DNA of 64,000 nucleotides, taken from positions 248,001 to 312,000 of the forward strand of contig NZ_LKBT01000045.1 of the NCBI RefSeq assembly GCF_002699985.1, given 5' to 3'. This DNA comes from Pseudomonas sp. ICMP 561. GTDB taxonomy: Bacteria; Pseudomonadota; Gammaproteobacteria; Pseudomonadales; Pseudomonadaceae. Both the position numbers and the translations under genes were made by a program. Each line of letters begins with the position of its first letter. Within the stretch, counting starts at the first letter, position 1. Below, in pieces: positions 1 to 8,050 of this stretch. The notes below the pieces were generated by a model, which was not told the DNA's origin, made no database searches, and saw only the letters and a list, made by a program, of their open reading frames with translations.

Positions 1-464
1 CAGTGAACTGGACGATGATCAACGCCGGTACCAAGCGCAATATCATCCCGGACAGCGCCGTTGCTGAGGGTGACATGCGCTACTCGGACCTCGGCGAGTC
101 AGACCGTGTGCTTGGCGATGGTCAACGTATCGCGCAGAGCAAAATGATCGATGGGACTCAGGTGACTTTTCGTATGGACAAAGGCCGCCCGCCACTGGTG
201 AAGAACCCTGCCACCGAAGACCTGGCTAAATTGGCGAAGACGCTATACGGCGAGATCGGTCGCAACATCGAGCCGATCGCCATGCGCTTCGGTACCGATG
301 CCGGTTATGCCTATGTGCCCGACAGCCAGAAGCCTGCGGTGCTGGAAACCATGGGCGTGGTTGGCGCCGGGTTGCACTCCGAGGACGAATACATAGACCT
401 GTCGAGCATCGCGCCGAGGCTTTACCTGACGACGGCGATGATTATGCAACTGTCTGGAAAGTAG
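1..464 (+). CDS. M20-family metallocarboxypeptidase (CPG2/glutamate carboxypeptidase type), C-terminal part
   Basis: Only the last ~153 residues lie in the window; the reading frame is open to the left edge, so the true start is upstream and the GTG at position 3 is just an internal codon. The piece carries the end of the dimerisation domain and the C-terminal catalytic part, with the RFGTDAGYA and GAGLHSEDEY segments typical of the CPG2 branch of M20 peptidases, where the histidine binds the second zinc. The family hydrolyses C-terminal glutamate or related amide bonds. It is followed by a REP pair and a LysR gene on the other strand. Family call is firm; substrate is unknown. Confidence 0.8.
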   Translation, partial: VNWTMINAGTKRNIIPDSAVAEGDMRYSDLGESDRVLGDGQRIAQSKMIDGTQVTFRMDKGRPPLVKNPATEDLAKLAKTLYGEIGRNIEPIAMRFGTDAGYAYVPDSQKPAVLETMGVVGAGLHSEDEYIDLSSIAPRLYLTTAMIMQLSGK

Positions 465-533
465 TCGTCAGTACACATAAAAGCCACGGTTGACCTCGGA
501 CCTATTGGAGATCGCGCAGCAAACATTGGGTCT

Positions 534-622
534 TGTAGGAGCGAGCTTGCTCGCGATAGCGGTTGAATTGTTGAGAAATTATCGCCTGACCAAACGCTAT
601 CGCGAGCAAGCTCACTCCTACA
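534..622. repeat. REP pair (REPIN), GTAGGAGCGAGCTTGCTCGCGA family
   Basis: Two inverted arms of about 28 bp (534-561 and 595-622) begin TGTAGGAGCGAGCTTGCTCG and mirror each other. It sits in the convergent gap between the M20 gene and the LysR gene, the usual place for Pseudomonas REPINs, and may also act as a transcript end. Confidence 0.85.
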
Positions 623-671
623 AAAAAACTTTTGAATCCAAATAGTTATTCTATGTTTTTTGCGGTGGCCA

Positions 672-1580
672 TCACTTCCCATTAAACGCCGTCATGTCCT
701 GCTGCAACAGTCCCAGCAATCGGCTCGAACCAACGCTCAACTGCCTGCCCAACCGGCTGATGATATGCACCTGTGACTCGCTGAACACTTGGGATTCCAA
801 TGGCAATGCTATGAGCTTGCCGCTCGCCAGTTCGTCCACCACCACGAACGTCGGCAACAGGGTTACACCGCCGCTCATGGCAAAGCGTTTGAGCATGGCG
901 AAGGTGTTGCAGGTCAGGGTTGGCATCAGGGAAACGCCGCACTGCTGTTCGGCCTGAGTCAGGATCTGACGGATGCCGTAGGAAACCCCGAGTAGACCCA
1001 ATCGGTAGCTGTCCAGATCTTTCAACGGGATCGGCCCGTCATGCTGCGCCAAAGGATGGTCGGGGCTGACCATCACGCAGACCGGCTGTTTCTGGTGGGC
1101 GTGGGAGCGAATCTTCGGGTCTGCGGGTGGGTTGAACACCAGGCCGATGTGCGCCTCGTCTTCTACTACCTGACGGATTACTTCATTGGTGCCACACACG
1201 TTCACTTGCAGTTCGACCTTGGGGTACAGCGTCGAGAATTTTGTCAGCGGCTCGGTCAGGCCATCGATAAACCCTTCACCAATCGCCAACACCACCGAAC
1301 CACTCTGCAAACCGCGCAACGCTTGCAGCGACTCCAGTAAAACCTCTTGCTGAGAAAGTCGCTGACGATAGTAAGCCAGCACGCGATCCCCCGCCTCAGT
1401 CGGCTTAACGCCACGACGATGACGCTCCAGCAAGGGTGCGCCCAGCTCATGCTCCAACTGGGCGATCTGCCGACTGACTGCAGACGGCGCAACGTCGAGA
1501 AAATCCGCCGCTGCACGAACACTGCCCAGTCGTACGGCCTCGAAGAAATAAAGAATGCGTCGATCCTGAACCAGACTCAT
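672..1580 (-). CDS. LysR-family transcriptional regulator
   Basis: A 302-residue protein of normal LysR length. The N-terminal winged helix-turn-helix is clear (FFEAVRLGSVRAAADFLDVA, then APSAVSRQIAQLE at about 31-43), followed by a periplasmic-binding-protein-like effector domain from about residue 90. It diverges from the dehydrogenase/ALDH/M20 operon that starts at 1726, the classic arrangement for a LysR activator of the neighbouring catabolic genes, and an inverted repeat with T-N11-A form lies just upstream of its start. The inducer cannot be told from sequence. Confidence 0.9.
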   Translation of the reverse strand: MSLVQDRRILYFFEAVRLGSVRAAADFLDVAPSAVSRQIAQLEHELGAPLLERHRRGVKPTEAGDRVLAYYRQRLSQQEVLLESLQALRGLQSGSVVLAIGEGFIDGLTEPLTKFSTLYPKVELQVNVCGTNEVIRQVVEDEAHIGLVFNPPADPKIRSHAHQKQPVCVMVSPDHPLAQHDGPIPLKDLDSYRLGLLGVSYGIRQILTQAEQQCGVSLMPTLTCNTFAMLKRFAMSGGVTLLPTFVVVDELASGKLIALPLESQVFSESQVHIISRLGRQLSVGSSRLLGLLQQDMTAFNGK

Positions 1581-1591
1581 GGGCCACCTGC

Positions 1592-1608
1592 GTTGCTTTC
1601 AACGCAAC
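1592..1608. promoter_or_regulatory. Candidate LysR-binding site
   Basis: GTTGC-N7-GCAAC gives a palindrome containing a T-N11-A core. It lies 12 bp upstream of the LysR start codon in the 145-bp divergent promoter region shared with the operon at 1726. Position and symmetry fit an autoregulatory LysR site; this is inference. Confidence 0.4.
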
Positions 1609-1725
1609 AAAAATGAATTTGGTGATTATTGCTGTGTGTGCAGAGCGGTGTCCATACTCGGTTCATCTGCCGATAACCATTGACGGTGCGACGTAGCCTG
1701 TCAACCAGCTGAGCGAGCATTCTGA

Positions 1726-2616
1726 ATGACTTTAAAAGTAGGCGTGATTGGACTGGGCAACATGGGCGGCGGCATGGCTGCAACCCTGGCCAGCAAAGGC
1801 TTTGACGTAAGCGGCTTTGACCTTTCACAGGCAGCACTGGAAATTGCCGAGAGCAAAGGCGTCAAACCAGTCGCTGACCGCACCGCACTGATCAAACAGG
1901 TCGACGTGCTGATCCTGTCATTACCAAAAGCAGAACACGTTGAACTGGTTTGCCTGGGCGCTGAAGGCGTACTGCAACACGGCAACGCTGGCCTGATCGT
2001 GGTCGACACCACCACCTCGACACCGGAAGCCAGCCGCAAGGTGGCCGCTGCTCTGCTGCAAAAGAGCATTGGCTTCATCGACGCACCGGTTTCTGGCGGC
2101 CCTAAAGGTGCAGCCACCGGCACTATGTCCATGGTCATCGGCGCAGAAGACGCAGACCTGGAAAAAGTATTGCCGGTACTCGAAGGCATGAGCGGCACAC
2201 GGGTTCACGTCGGCAAATGCGGCGCGGGCAACGTTGCCAAGATCGCCAACAACATGCTCGCCGCCTGCCACCTGATCAGCACCGCAGAAGCCGTGAGCAT
2301 GGCTGCCAAAGCGGGCGTCGATCCGGAAAAACTGATGCTCGGCCTTAATGCCGGTTCCGGCCGCAGTGGCGCCACCCAAGTGATGTTCCCGACCTGGGTA
2401 CTGAACAAAACCTACAACTCCGGCTTCACCATGGGTTTGATGCGCAAGGACGTCGGCCTGGCCAGCGATCTGGCTGATAGCCTGGATATGGACCTGCCAT
2501 TGGCGCGCATCGTCGCCCAACTGTGGGCCGCCAGCAGCGAAACGCTGCCGGACGGTGAAGACTTCAACTGCATCGTCCAGCGGACCGATGCCCAGCTGTT
2601 CGGCAAAGGGGAATAA
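1726..2616 (+). CDS. NAD(P)-dependent beta-hydroxyacid dehydrogenase (3-hydroxyisobutyrate dehydrogenase family)
   Basis: 296 residues, the standard length of the family. The Rossmann motif GLGNMG is at 9-14, the substrate-site signature DAPVSGG at 119-125, and the catalytic lysine in GNVAKIANN at about 172. Such enzymes oxidise a 3-hydroxy acid to the semialdehyde. The next gene, 3 bp downstream, is an aldehyde dehydrogenase, so the pair could run hydroxy acid to semialdehyde to acid. The exact substrate is open: threonate, 3-hydroxyisobutyrate and tartronate-semialdehyde enzymes share these motifs. Co-transcribed with the ALDH and M20 hydrolase. Confidence 0.85.
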   Translation: MTLKVGVIGLGNMGGGMAATLASKGFDVSGFDLSQAALEIAESKGVKPVADRTALIKQVDVLILSLPKAEHVELVCLGAEGVLQHGNAGLIVVDTTTSTPEASRKVAAALLQKSIGFIDAPVSGGPKGAATGTMSMVIGAEDADLEKVLPVLEGMSGTRVHVGKCGAGNVAKIANNMLAACHLISTAEAVSMAAKAGVDPEKLMLGLNAGSGRSGATQVMFPTWVLNKTYNSGFTMGLMRKDVGLASDLADSLDMDLPLARIVAQLWAASSETLPDGEDFNCIVQRTDAQLFGKGE

Positions 2617-2619
2617 CCG

Positions 2620-4137
2620 ATGAGCACGCAAAAACTGCTGGACTTGATGCGCCCGTACTGGGGCGACCGCAACACAGTAGCCAGCTACGTTGGCGGCGAA
2701 TTCGTAGAAGGCCATGGCGAGCCGGTGGAAGTGCGCAACGCCCACGACGACAGCCTGATGTTGAGCTTTCCCGATGCCGACGCATCACTGGTGGCAACCA
2801 TCGATGCCGCGGCGAAAACCGCCCAGTCCCAATGGGCAGCCCTGACTGCTCAGGCCCGTGGCCGCTTGATGTATCAGGTCGGCGCGCTGATTCGTGAGGA
2901 AGCCGCCAATCTGGCGCAGATCGAATCCATCACCGCCAACAAGCCAATCCGCGATGCCAACGTTGAAGTCGCGAAAGTCGCCGAAATGTTCGAGTACTAC
3001 GCCGGTTGGGCCGACAAGCTGCATGGCGAAGTCATCCCGGTGCCGACCTCGCACCTCAACTACGTAACCTACGAGCCGCTGGGCACGGTGCTGCAAATCA
3101 CCCCATGGAACGCGCCGATTTTCACCTGCGGCTGGCAGATCGCTCCGGCGATCACTGCTGGCAACGCCGTGATCCTCAAGCCGTCCGAGCTGACTGCTTT
3201 GTCTTCGCTGGTGGTCGCGGTGCTGATCGAGCGCGCCGGTGTGCCAAAAGGTCTGGTCAACGTCGTGGCCGGTTTCGGTCACACCATTGGCCAAGCGCTG
3301 ATCGCCAAGGCTGATATCCGCAAAGTAGTCTTCGTAGGCTCCCCCGCCACCGGTCGTCACATCGCGACTGCCGCCGCGCAACGTTGCATTCCTTGCGTGC
3401 TGGAGCTGGGTGGCAAGTCAGCGAACATCGTCTTTGAAGACGCTGATCTGGAGGTTGCCCTGCGCGGCGCTCAGGCCGCGATTTTCTCCGGAGCTGGTCA
3501 AAGCTGCGTATCCGGTTCACGCCTGCTGGTGCAGGAATCGATCTTCGAGCGTTTCACCACTGCCCTGGCCGCAGCCGGTAAACAATTCAAGGTAGGCGAC
3601 CCAAGCGACCCTGAAACACAGATCGGCCCGATCAACAACGCCAAGCAATATGCACACGTAAAGAGCATGGTCGAAAACGCGCTCCAGGATGGTGCAAAGC
3701 TGGTGGGTGTCGATGCTGATCCGCTGCCGAACGTGCCGGGCTATTACGTCAACCCAACCGTGCTGGCGGGTGACAATGCACTGAACTGCGCGCAGGACGA
3801 AATCTTCGGTCCGGTGGTCGTAGCGATTCCGTTCAAAGATGAAGCAGAAGCGATCCGTATTGCCAACGACAGCCGCTTCGGTCTGGCAGGCGCGGTATGG
3901 ACGCGCGATGTTGGCCGCGCCCACCGCGTCGCCAAACAAGTGCGCGCCGGGACCTTCTGGGTCAACGGTTACAAGACCATCCACGTCAGCTCGCCTTTCG
4001 GCGGCTACGGTGACAGCGGCTACGGTCGTTCGTCGGGCCTCGACGCACTGCGCGAATACAGCGAAGTCAAAAGCGTCTGGGTCGAAACGGCTGCCGTACC
4101 TGCGGTCAGCTTCGGTTACGGCGCGAGCCTGGAGTGA
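2620..4137 (+). CDS. Aldehyde dehydrogenase, NAD(P)-dependent
   Basis: 505 residues, typical for the ALDH superfamily. The general base glutamate is E262 in LELGGKSAN and the catalytic cysteine is C296 in GAGQSCVSGSR; the coenzyme segment TPWNAP is near residue 160. It would oxidise an aldehyde or semialdehyde to the acid, plausibly the product of the dehydrogenase just upstream. Start ATG follows the upstream stop after 3 bp. The C-terminus overlaps the GTG option of the M20 gene. Cytoplasmic; no signal peptide. Confidence 0.9.
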   Translation: MSTQKLLDLMRPYWGDRNTVASYVGGEFVEGHGEPVEVRNAHDDSLMLSFPDADASLVATIDAAAKTAQSQWAALTAQARGRLMYQVGALIREEAANLAQIESITANKPIRDANVEVAKVAEMFEYYAGWADKLHGEVIPVPTSHLNYVTYEPLGTVLQITPWNAPIFTCGWQIAPAITAGNAVILKPSELTALSSLVVAVLIERAGVPKGLVNVVAGFGHTIGQALIAKADIRKVVFVGSPATGRHIATAAAQRCIPCVLELGGKSANIVFEDADLEVALRGAQAAIFSGAGQSCVSGSRLLVQESIFERFTTALAAAGKQFKVGDPSDPETQIGPINNAKQYAHVKSMVENALQDGAKLVGVDADPLPNVPGYYVNPTVLAGDNALNCAQDEIFGPVVVAIPFKDEAEAIRIANDSRFGLAGAVWTRDVGRAHRVAKQVRAGTFWVNGYKTIHVSSPFGGYGDSGYGRSSGLDALREYSEVKSVWVETAAVPAVSFGYGASLE

Positions 4138-4142
4138 ATCTG

Positions 4143-5300
4143 ATGAAGCTATCCCAAACGTTGATCGAAGACGCCACGGTATGGCGTCGCGACTTCCACT
4201 CGGCCCCGGAACTGGGCTTTGAAGAACTGCGCACCTCCGAGCGGGTTGCGCAGTTGCTCGAAAGCTTTGGCATTGAAGTGCATCGCGGCCTGGGCGGCAC
4301 GGGCGTGGTGGGTACCTTGCGCACCGGCGAAGGCCCAAGTATCGGCATTCGTGCCGACATGGATGCCTTGCCGATTCAGGAGCTGGGTACCCACTCCCAC
4401 GCGTCGACGCACAAAGGCTGCATGCATGCCTGTGGTCACGACGGCCATACCGCGATTCTGCTGGCCACCGCTCGCCACCTGAGCGAGACCCGCAACTTCA
4501 AAGGCACCGTGTATTTCGTGTTCCAACCCGCGGAAGAAAACCTCGGCGGCGCAGGCAAAATGATTGATGACGGCTTGTTCGAGCGCTTCCCGATGGACGC
4601 CATCTACGGCCTGCACAATTGGCCGGGCGCCCCTGCCGGGCAGGTGATCATCAATCCGGGGCCAATGATGGCTTCGCTGGACACCTTCGAAATCACCCTG
4701 ACCGGCAAAGGCAGTCATGCTGCCATGCCGGATAAAGGCGCCGACCCGATTGTTGCCGCTGCGCAGTTGGTGCTGGGCCTGCAGACCATCGTATCCCGCC
4801 GCCTTTCGCCACTGGACTCAGCAGTGGTCAGCATCACTCAGTTCAACGCCGGTGAAGCGATCAACGTGATTCCGGAAACGGCGGTGCTGCGCGGTACGGT
4901 GCGCTGCCTGCAAACCCCGGTGCGTGACAAGGTCGAGAAGTTGATTGGCGAGTTCGTCGAGCAACTGCCAGTCGCGTTTGGCGTGACAGGCAAGCTGGCT
5001 TACAAAGTGGGCTATCCGGTCACCGAGAACAACGTCGATGCAGCGGCCACGATTCGTCGTGCAGCCATCACGGCGGTGGGTGAGGAAAACGTGCAGTGGG
5101 GTTGTAACCCGTCCATGGCGTCCGAAGATTTCGCCTACATGCTCCAGGCTCGCCCCGGCGCTTACATCTGGCTGGGCGTGGACGGTGAAAAACCATCAGC
5201 GGCGTTGCACAACCCGTACTACGACTTCAACGATCAAGTGATCGGCGCAGGCGTGGCGGTGTGGACGAAGCTGGTGGAACAGGAATTGGCTGCGAGCTAA
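4143..5300 (+). CDS. M20-family amidohydrolase (hippurate hydrolase / N-acyl-amino-acid hydrolase type)
   Basis: About 385 residues with the metal-site signature ACGHDGHTA, a PAEE segment carrying the catalytic and ligand glutamates, and a C-terminal histidine (ALHNPYYDFND). These mark the HipO/AbgA/IAA-hydrolase branch of M20D, which cleaves N-acylated amino acids. I chose ATG 4143 over GTG 4134 because GGAG at 4131-4134 is well placed for 4143; the GTG overlaps the ALDH stop by 4 bp. Third gene of the operon: it may release an amino acid and an acid from an amide before or after the oxidation steps. Confidence 0.85.
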   Translation: MKLSQTLIEDATVWRRDFHSAPELGFEELRTSERVAQLLESFGIEVHRGLGGTGVVGTLRTGEGPSIGIRADMDALPIQELGTHSHASTHKGCMHACGHDGHTAILLATARHLSETRNFKGTVYFVFQPAEENLGGAGKMIDDGLFERFPMDAIYGLHNWPGAPAGQVIINPGPMMASLDTFEITLTGKGSHAAMPDKGADPIVAAAQLVLGLQTIVSRRLSPLDSAVVSITQFNAGEAINVIPETAVLRGTVRCLQTPVRDKVEKLIGEFVEQLPVAFGVTGKLAYKVGYPVTENNVDAAATIRRAAITAVGEENVQWGCNPSMASEDFAYMLQARPGAYIWLGVDGEKPSAALHNPYYDFNDQVIGAGVAVWTKLVEQELAAS

Positions 5301-5308
5301 CACAACAC

Positions 5309-5399
5309 TGTTGGAGCGAGGCTTGCCCGCGAATGGGCCTATCAGGCGACATCTTCGTCAACTGACCTGGCGCCTTCGCGGGCAAGCCTCGCTCCAACA
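5309..5399. repeat. REP pair, TTGGAGCGAGGCTTGCCCGCGAA family
   Basis: Two ~25-bp inverted arms (5309-5333 and 5375-5399) around a 41-bp centre fill the convergent gap between the M20 gene and sdaA. Likely a REPIN and possibly a bidirectional transcript end. Confidence 0.8.
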
Positions 5400-5405
5400 A
5401 AATCC

Positions 5406-6782
5406 TCAGCACTCCACCCACTTCACCGCCAACCCACCGCGTGACGTTTCCTTGTATTTATCAAGCATGTCCGCGCCGGTGTCGCGCATGGTGCGGATGG
5501 CCTGGTCCAGGGAGATGAAATGCTCGCCGTCGCCACGCATGGCCATTTGTGCGGCGTTGATCGCTTTCACAGCAGCAATTGCATTGCGCTCGATACAGGG
5601 TATTTGCACCAGACCGCCAACCGGGTCGCAGGTCAGGCCCAGGTTATGTTCCAGCCCGATCTCCGCAGCGTTTTCCACCTGCTCAGGCGTCGCGCCAAGA
5701 ATCTCTGCCAGGCCCGCAGCCGCCATGGCACAAGCAGAACCCACTTCGCCCTGACACCCCACTTCCGCGCCGGAAATCGAAGCGTTCTTCTTGCACAGAA
5801 TGCCCACCGACGCCGCGCTCAAAAAGAACCGGACGATGTCATCTTCATTGGCATCAGGATTGAATTTCATGAAGTAGTGCAGGACCGCCGGGATGATCCC
5901 CGCAGCGCCATTGGTAGGCGCCGTCACCATACGCCCGCCTGCCGCATTCTCTTCGTTGACCGCCAAGGCGAACAGATTGACCCATTCCATGGCGCTGAGG
6001 GTCGAGCTGATCACGTTGGGCTTGCCCAGCTCCTGCAAACTGCGATGCAGCCGGAAAGCACGACGCCGCACATTCAGGCCACCGGGCAAGATGCCCTCTT
6101 CTCTCAGGCCTTTGTTCACGCAGTCCTGCATGGCGCCCCAGATGTGCAGAATCCGCGAGCGGATTTCCGCTTCGGTGCGCCAGACTTTTTCGTTCTCCAT
6201 CATCAGCGCAGAAATACTCAGACCGTGCTTTTTGCACAGGCGCAGCAGCTGGGCGCCGCTGGAGAAATCGTAAGGCAGCTCGGTGGTATCGCTGTCCAGA
6301 ATGCCGCTGGCGGCTTGCTCGGCATCAACGACAAACCCACCGCCGACCGAATAATAAGTCTGCTCATACACTTCACCAGTGGCACCATAGGCGCAGAGCG
6401 TCATGCCGTTGGGGTGATAAGGCAGGCTCTCTTCCAGCAGACGCATGTCGCGCTGCCATTCGAAGGTAATGCGCTGTTCGCCGCCGAGCAGCAGAACCTG
6501 TTGCTCCAGCACAGCGTCTACACGAGGTGCGACCAGCGCCGGGTCCACCTGATCAGGCCACTCGCCCATCAGGCCGATAACCGTCGCACGGTCACTGCCG
6601 TGACCAATGCCGGTGGCCGACAACGAACCATACAAACGTACCTCGACGCGCTCGACCTTGTTCAGCAGATCCAGCTCGCGCAACTGCACGGTGAAGATCG
6701 CAGCAGCACGCATGGGTCCGACCGTATGCGAACTGGAGGGGCCGATGCCGATTTTGAACATGTCGAAGACGCTGATAGCCAT
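5406..6782 (-). CDS. sdaA: L-serine ammonia-lyase (L-serine dehydratase), single-chain iron-sulfur type
   Basis: 458 residues, the length of the fused alpha/beta single-chain enzyme. It opens with SVFDMFKIGIGPSSSHTVGP, the signature of the N-terminal beta domain, and carries the cysteines of the oxygen-sensitive [4Fe-4S] cluster in the C-terminal half (EVGCQGEVG, LTCDPVGG, IPCIERN). It deaminates serine to pyruvate and ammonia in the cytoplasm. A LysR regulator starts 127 bp away on the opposite strand. In this neighbourhood it could handle serine released by an M20 hydrolase, but that is inference. Pseudomonas genomes often hold more than one copy. Confidence 0.93.
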   Translation of the reverse strand: MAISVFDMFKIGIGPSSSHTVGPMRAAAIFTVQLRELDLLNKVERVEVRLYGSLSATGIGHGSDRATVIGLMGEWPDQVDPALVAPRVDAVLEQQVLLLGGEQRITFEWQRDMRLLEESLPYHPNGMTLCAYGATGEVYEQTYYSVGGGFVVDAEQAASGILDSDTTELPYDFSSGAQLLRLCKKHGLSISALMMENEKVWRTEAEIRSRILHIWGAMQDCVNKGLREEGILPGGLNVRRRAFRLHRSLQELGKPNVISSTLSAMEWVNLFALAVNEENAAGGRMVTAPTNGAAGIIPAVLHYFMKFNPDANEDDIVRFFLSAASVGILCKKNASISGAEVGCQGEVGSACAMAAAGLAEILGATPEQVENAAEIGLEHNLGLTCDPVGGLVQIPCIERNAIAAVKAINAAQMAMRGDGEHFISLDQAIRTMRDTGADMLDKYKETSRGGLAVKWVEC

Positions 6783-6881
6783 ACGGTTTGCTCGATTCGT
6801 GAGAGGCTGTCGCCTCGAAAGACACTTTGTTATGTGCTGGTATTTTTAGGCTCCAGCCAAGCGATCCACAAACGAAACTTC

Positions 6882-6897
6882 CTAAGCCATGGTTAAG
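6882..6897. promoter_or_regulatory. Near-palindrome in the sdaA/LysR divergent region
   Basis: CTAAGCCATGGTTAAG is symmetrical around CCATGG, matching in 6 of 8 positions per arm. It sits 12 bp before the LysR start codon, a usual place for autoregulation by the flanking LysR protein. Confidence 0.3.
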
Positions 6898-6909
6898 CAG
6901 AACTGATAG

Positions 6910-7824
6910 ATGAGCAAAATCCTCAACGCGCAAATGCACGCATGGCTTCAGGTCTTCGCCTGTGCTGCCCGGCACCTGTCGTTTACCCGCTGCGCGGACG
7001 AACTGCATGTAACGCCCGGTGCGATCAGCCAACAGATGCGTCAGCTCGAAGAGCGACTGGGGTTTGCGCTGTTCCATCGGGTCGGTCGTGGTCTTGAACT
7101 GACCGCCGAAGGGCAGCGGCTGGCCATCGTTGCCAACGAGGTACACAGCCGTATTGATGATGAGTTGAGGCTGTTGCACTCGGGCCGCATCGGCGGCGTG
7201 TTCAAGCTGCGCTGCATCCCTTCCTTTCTGAGCAAATGGCTGATGCCGCGCCTGCCGCAACTGGAACAGGCGTTTCCGGACATTCAGCTACGAATCATTG
7301 CCGAGGACAGCAGCGGCTCCTTGCGCGATGACGATTTCGACCTGGCCATCGACCTCAACGACGGCAGCTATCCGGGGCTGATGACGACTTCTTTATTGGA
7401 GGAAGAGCTGTTCCCGGTCTGCTCGCCCGCGCTGCAAGCTGGCAAGCCACCGCTGGATACTCCCAGCCAGTTGGTGCATTACCCGTTGCTGCACGACATC
7501 ACCGCCTGGCGCGGCAGCTATGAATACGCCGAGTGGGAGTTTTACCTGAATGCTATCGGCGCTTCAGGCGTTGATGTGCGTCGTGGTCACACGTTCAATC
7601 GCAACCACCTGACCATTGAAGCGGCGATCATGGGCATGGGCGTGGCGATTGCGCGCAAGGCGCTGATCACCAACGAACTGGAAGAAGGTTCGCTGATCAT
7701 CCCGTTCGGCCACCCGATTGCAGCCCGCAAGAAGTATGTATTGGTCTACCGCGAAGGCGCCCTGCAAACCCCGGCACGCAGGGCGGTGCATGACTGGCTG
7801 GTGGAGCAGGCAAACCTCGCTTGA
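6910..7824 (+). CDS. LysR-family transcriptional regulator, GcvA/DsdC-like
   Basis: 304 residues. The N-terminal HTH reads SFTRCADELHVTPGAISQQM, typical of the GcvA branch, and the rest is the effector-binding domain. It diverges from sdaA, so serine or a related amino acid is a plausible ligand. The ATG at 6910 gives the conserved N-terminal length; no strong Shine-Dalgarno is visible. The 3' end runs into a cluster of REP elements. Confidence 0.88.
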   Translation: MSKILNAQMHAWLQVFACAARHLSFTRCADELHVTPGAISQQMRQLEERLGFALFHRVGRGLELTAEGQRLAIVANEVHSRIDDELRLLHSGRIGGVFKLRCIPSFLSKWLMPRLPQLEQAFPDIQLRIIAEDSSGSLRDDDFDLAIDLNDGSYPGLMTTSLLEEELFPVCSPALQAGKPPLDTPSQLVHYPLLHDITAWRGSYEYAEWEFYLNAIGASGVDVRRGHTFNRNHLTIEAAIMGMGVAIARKALITNELEEGSLIIPFGHPIAARKKYVLVYREGALQTPARRAVHDWLVEQANLA

Positions 7825-7827
7825 TCC

Positions 7828-7973
7828 TTCTCGCGGCTAAAGCCGCTCCTACGACGGATCGCAGAGTTCACACAAATCCGTAGGACCGGCTTTAGCCGGG
7901 AGGGCGTCATTCGAGACGAATGAAATGTGGCAAATGATCTATTGCCCTCCCGGCTAAAGCCGGTCCTACGGAT
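7828..7973. repeat. Three REP elements, GGCTTTAGCC family
   Basis: Single REPs at about 7830-7857, 7879-7909 and 7943-7973 share the core GGCTTTAGCC / GGCTAAAGCC next to GTAGGA or TCCTAC ends. The second and third form an inverted pair. They fill the convergent gap between the LysR gene and the DUF3100 gene. Confidence 0.8.
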
Positions 7974-7993
7974 CCTGCGAAACCACCACACAC

Positions 7994-8031
7994 AAAAACG
8001 CCGGGCAGATTCGATCTGCCCGGCGTTTTTT
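7994..8031. terminator. Rho-independent terminator, bidirectional
   Basis: Perfect 16-bp stem AAACGCCGGGCAGATT / AATCTGCCCGGCGTTT flanked by A and T runs, 20 bp past the stop of the DUF3100 gene. It can end transcription in both directions but best serves the minus-strand gene. Confidence 0.9.
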
Positions 8032-8050
8032 ATTGCCAGCCACTCAATGC

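Noticed and set aside
5520..6896. 458-codon plus-strand frame opposite sdaA
   Set aside because: Shadow frame of a GC-rich gene: His/Arg/Gln-rich, no domain, and sdaA on the other strand has all family motifs.
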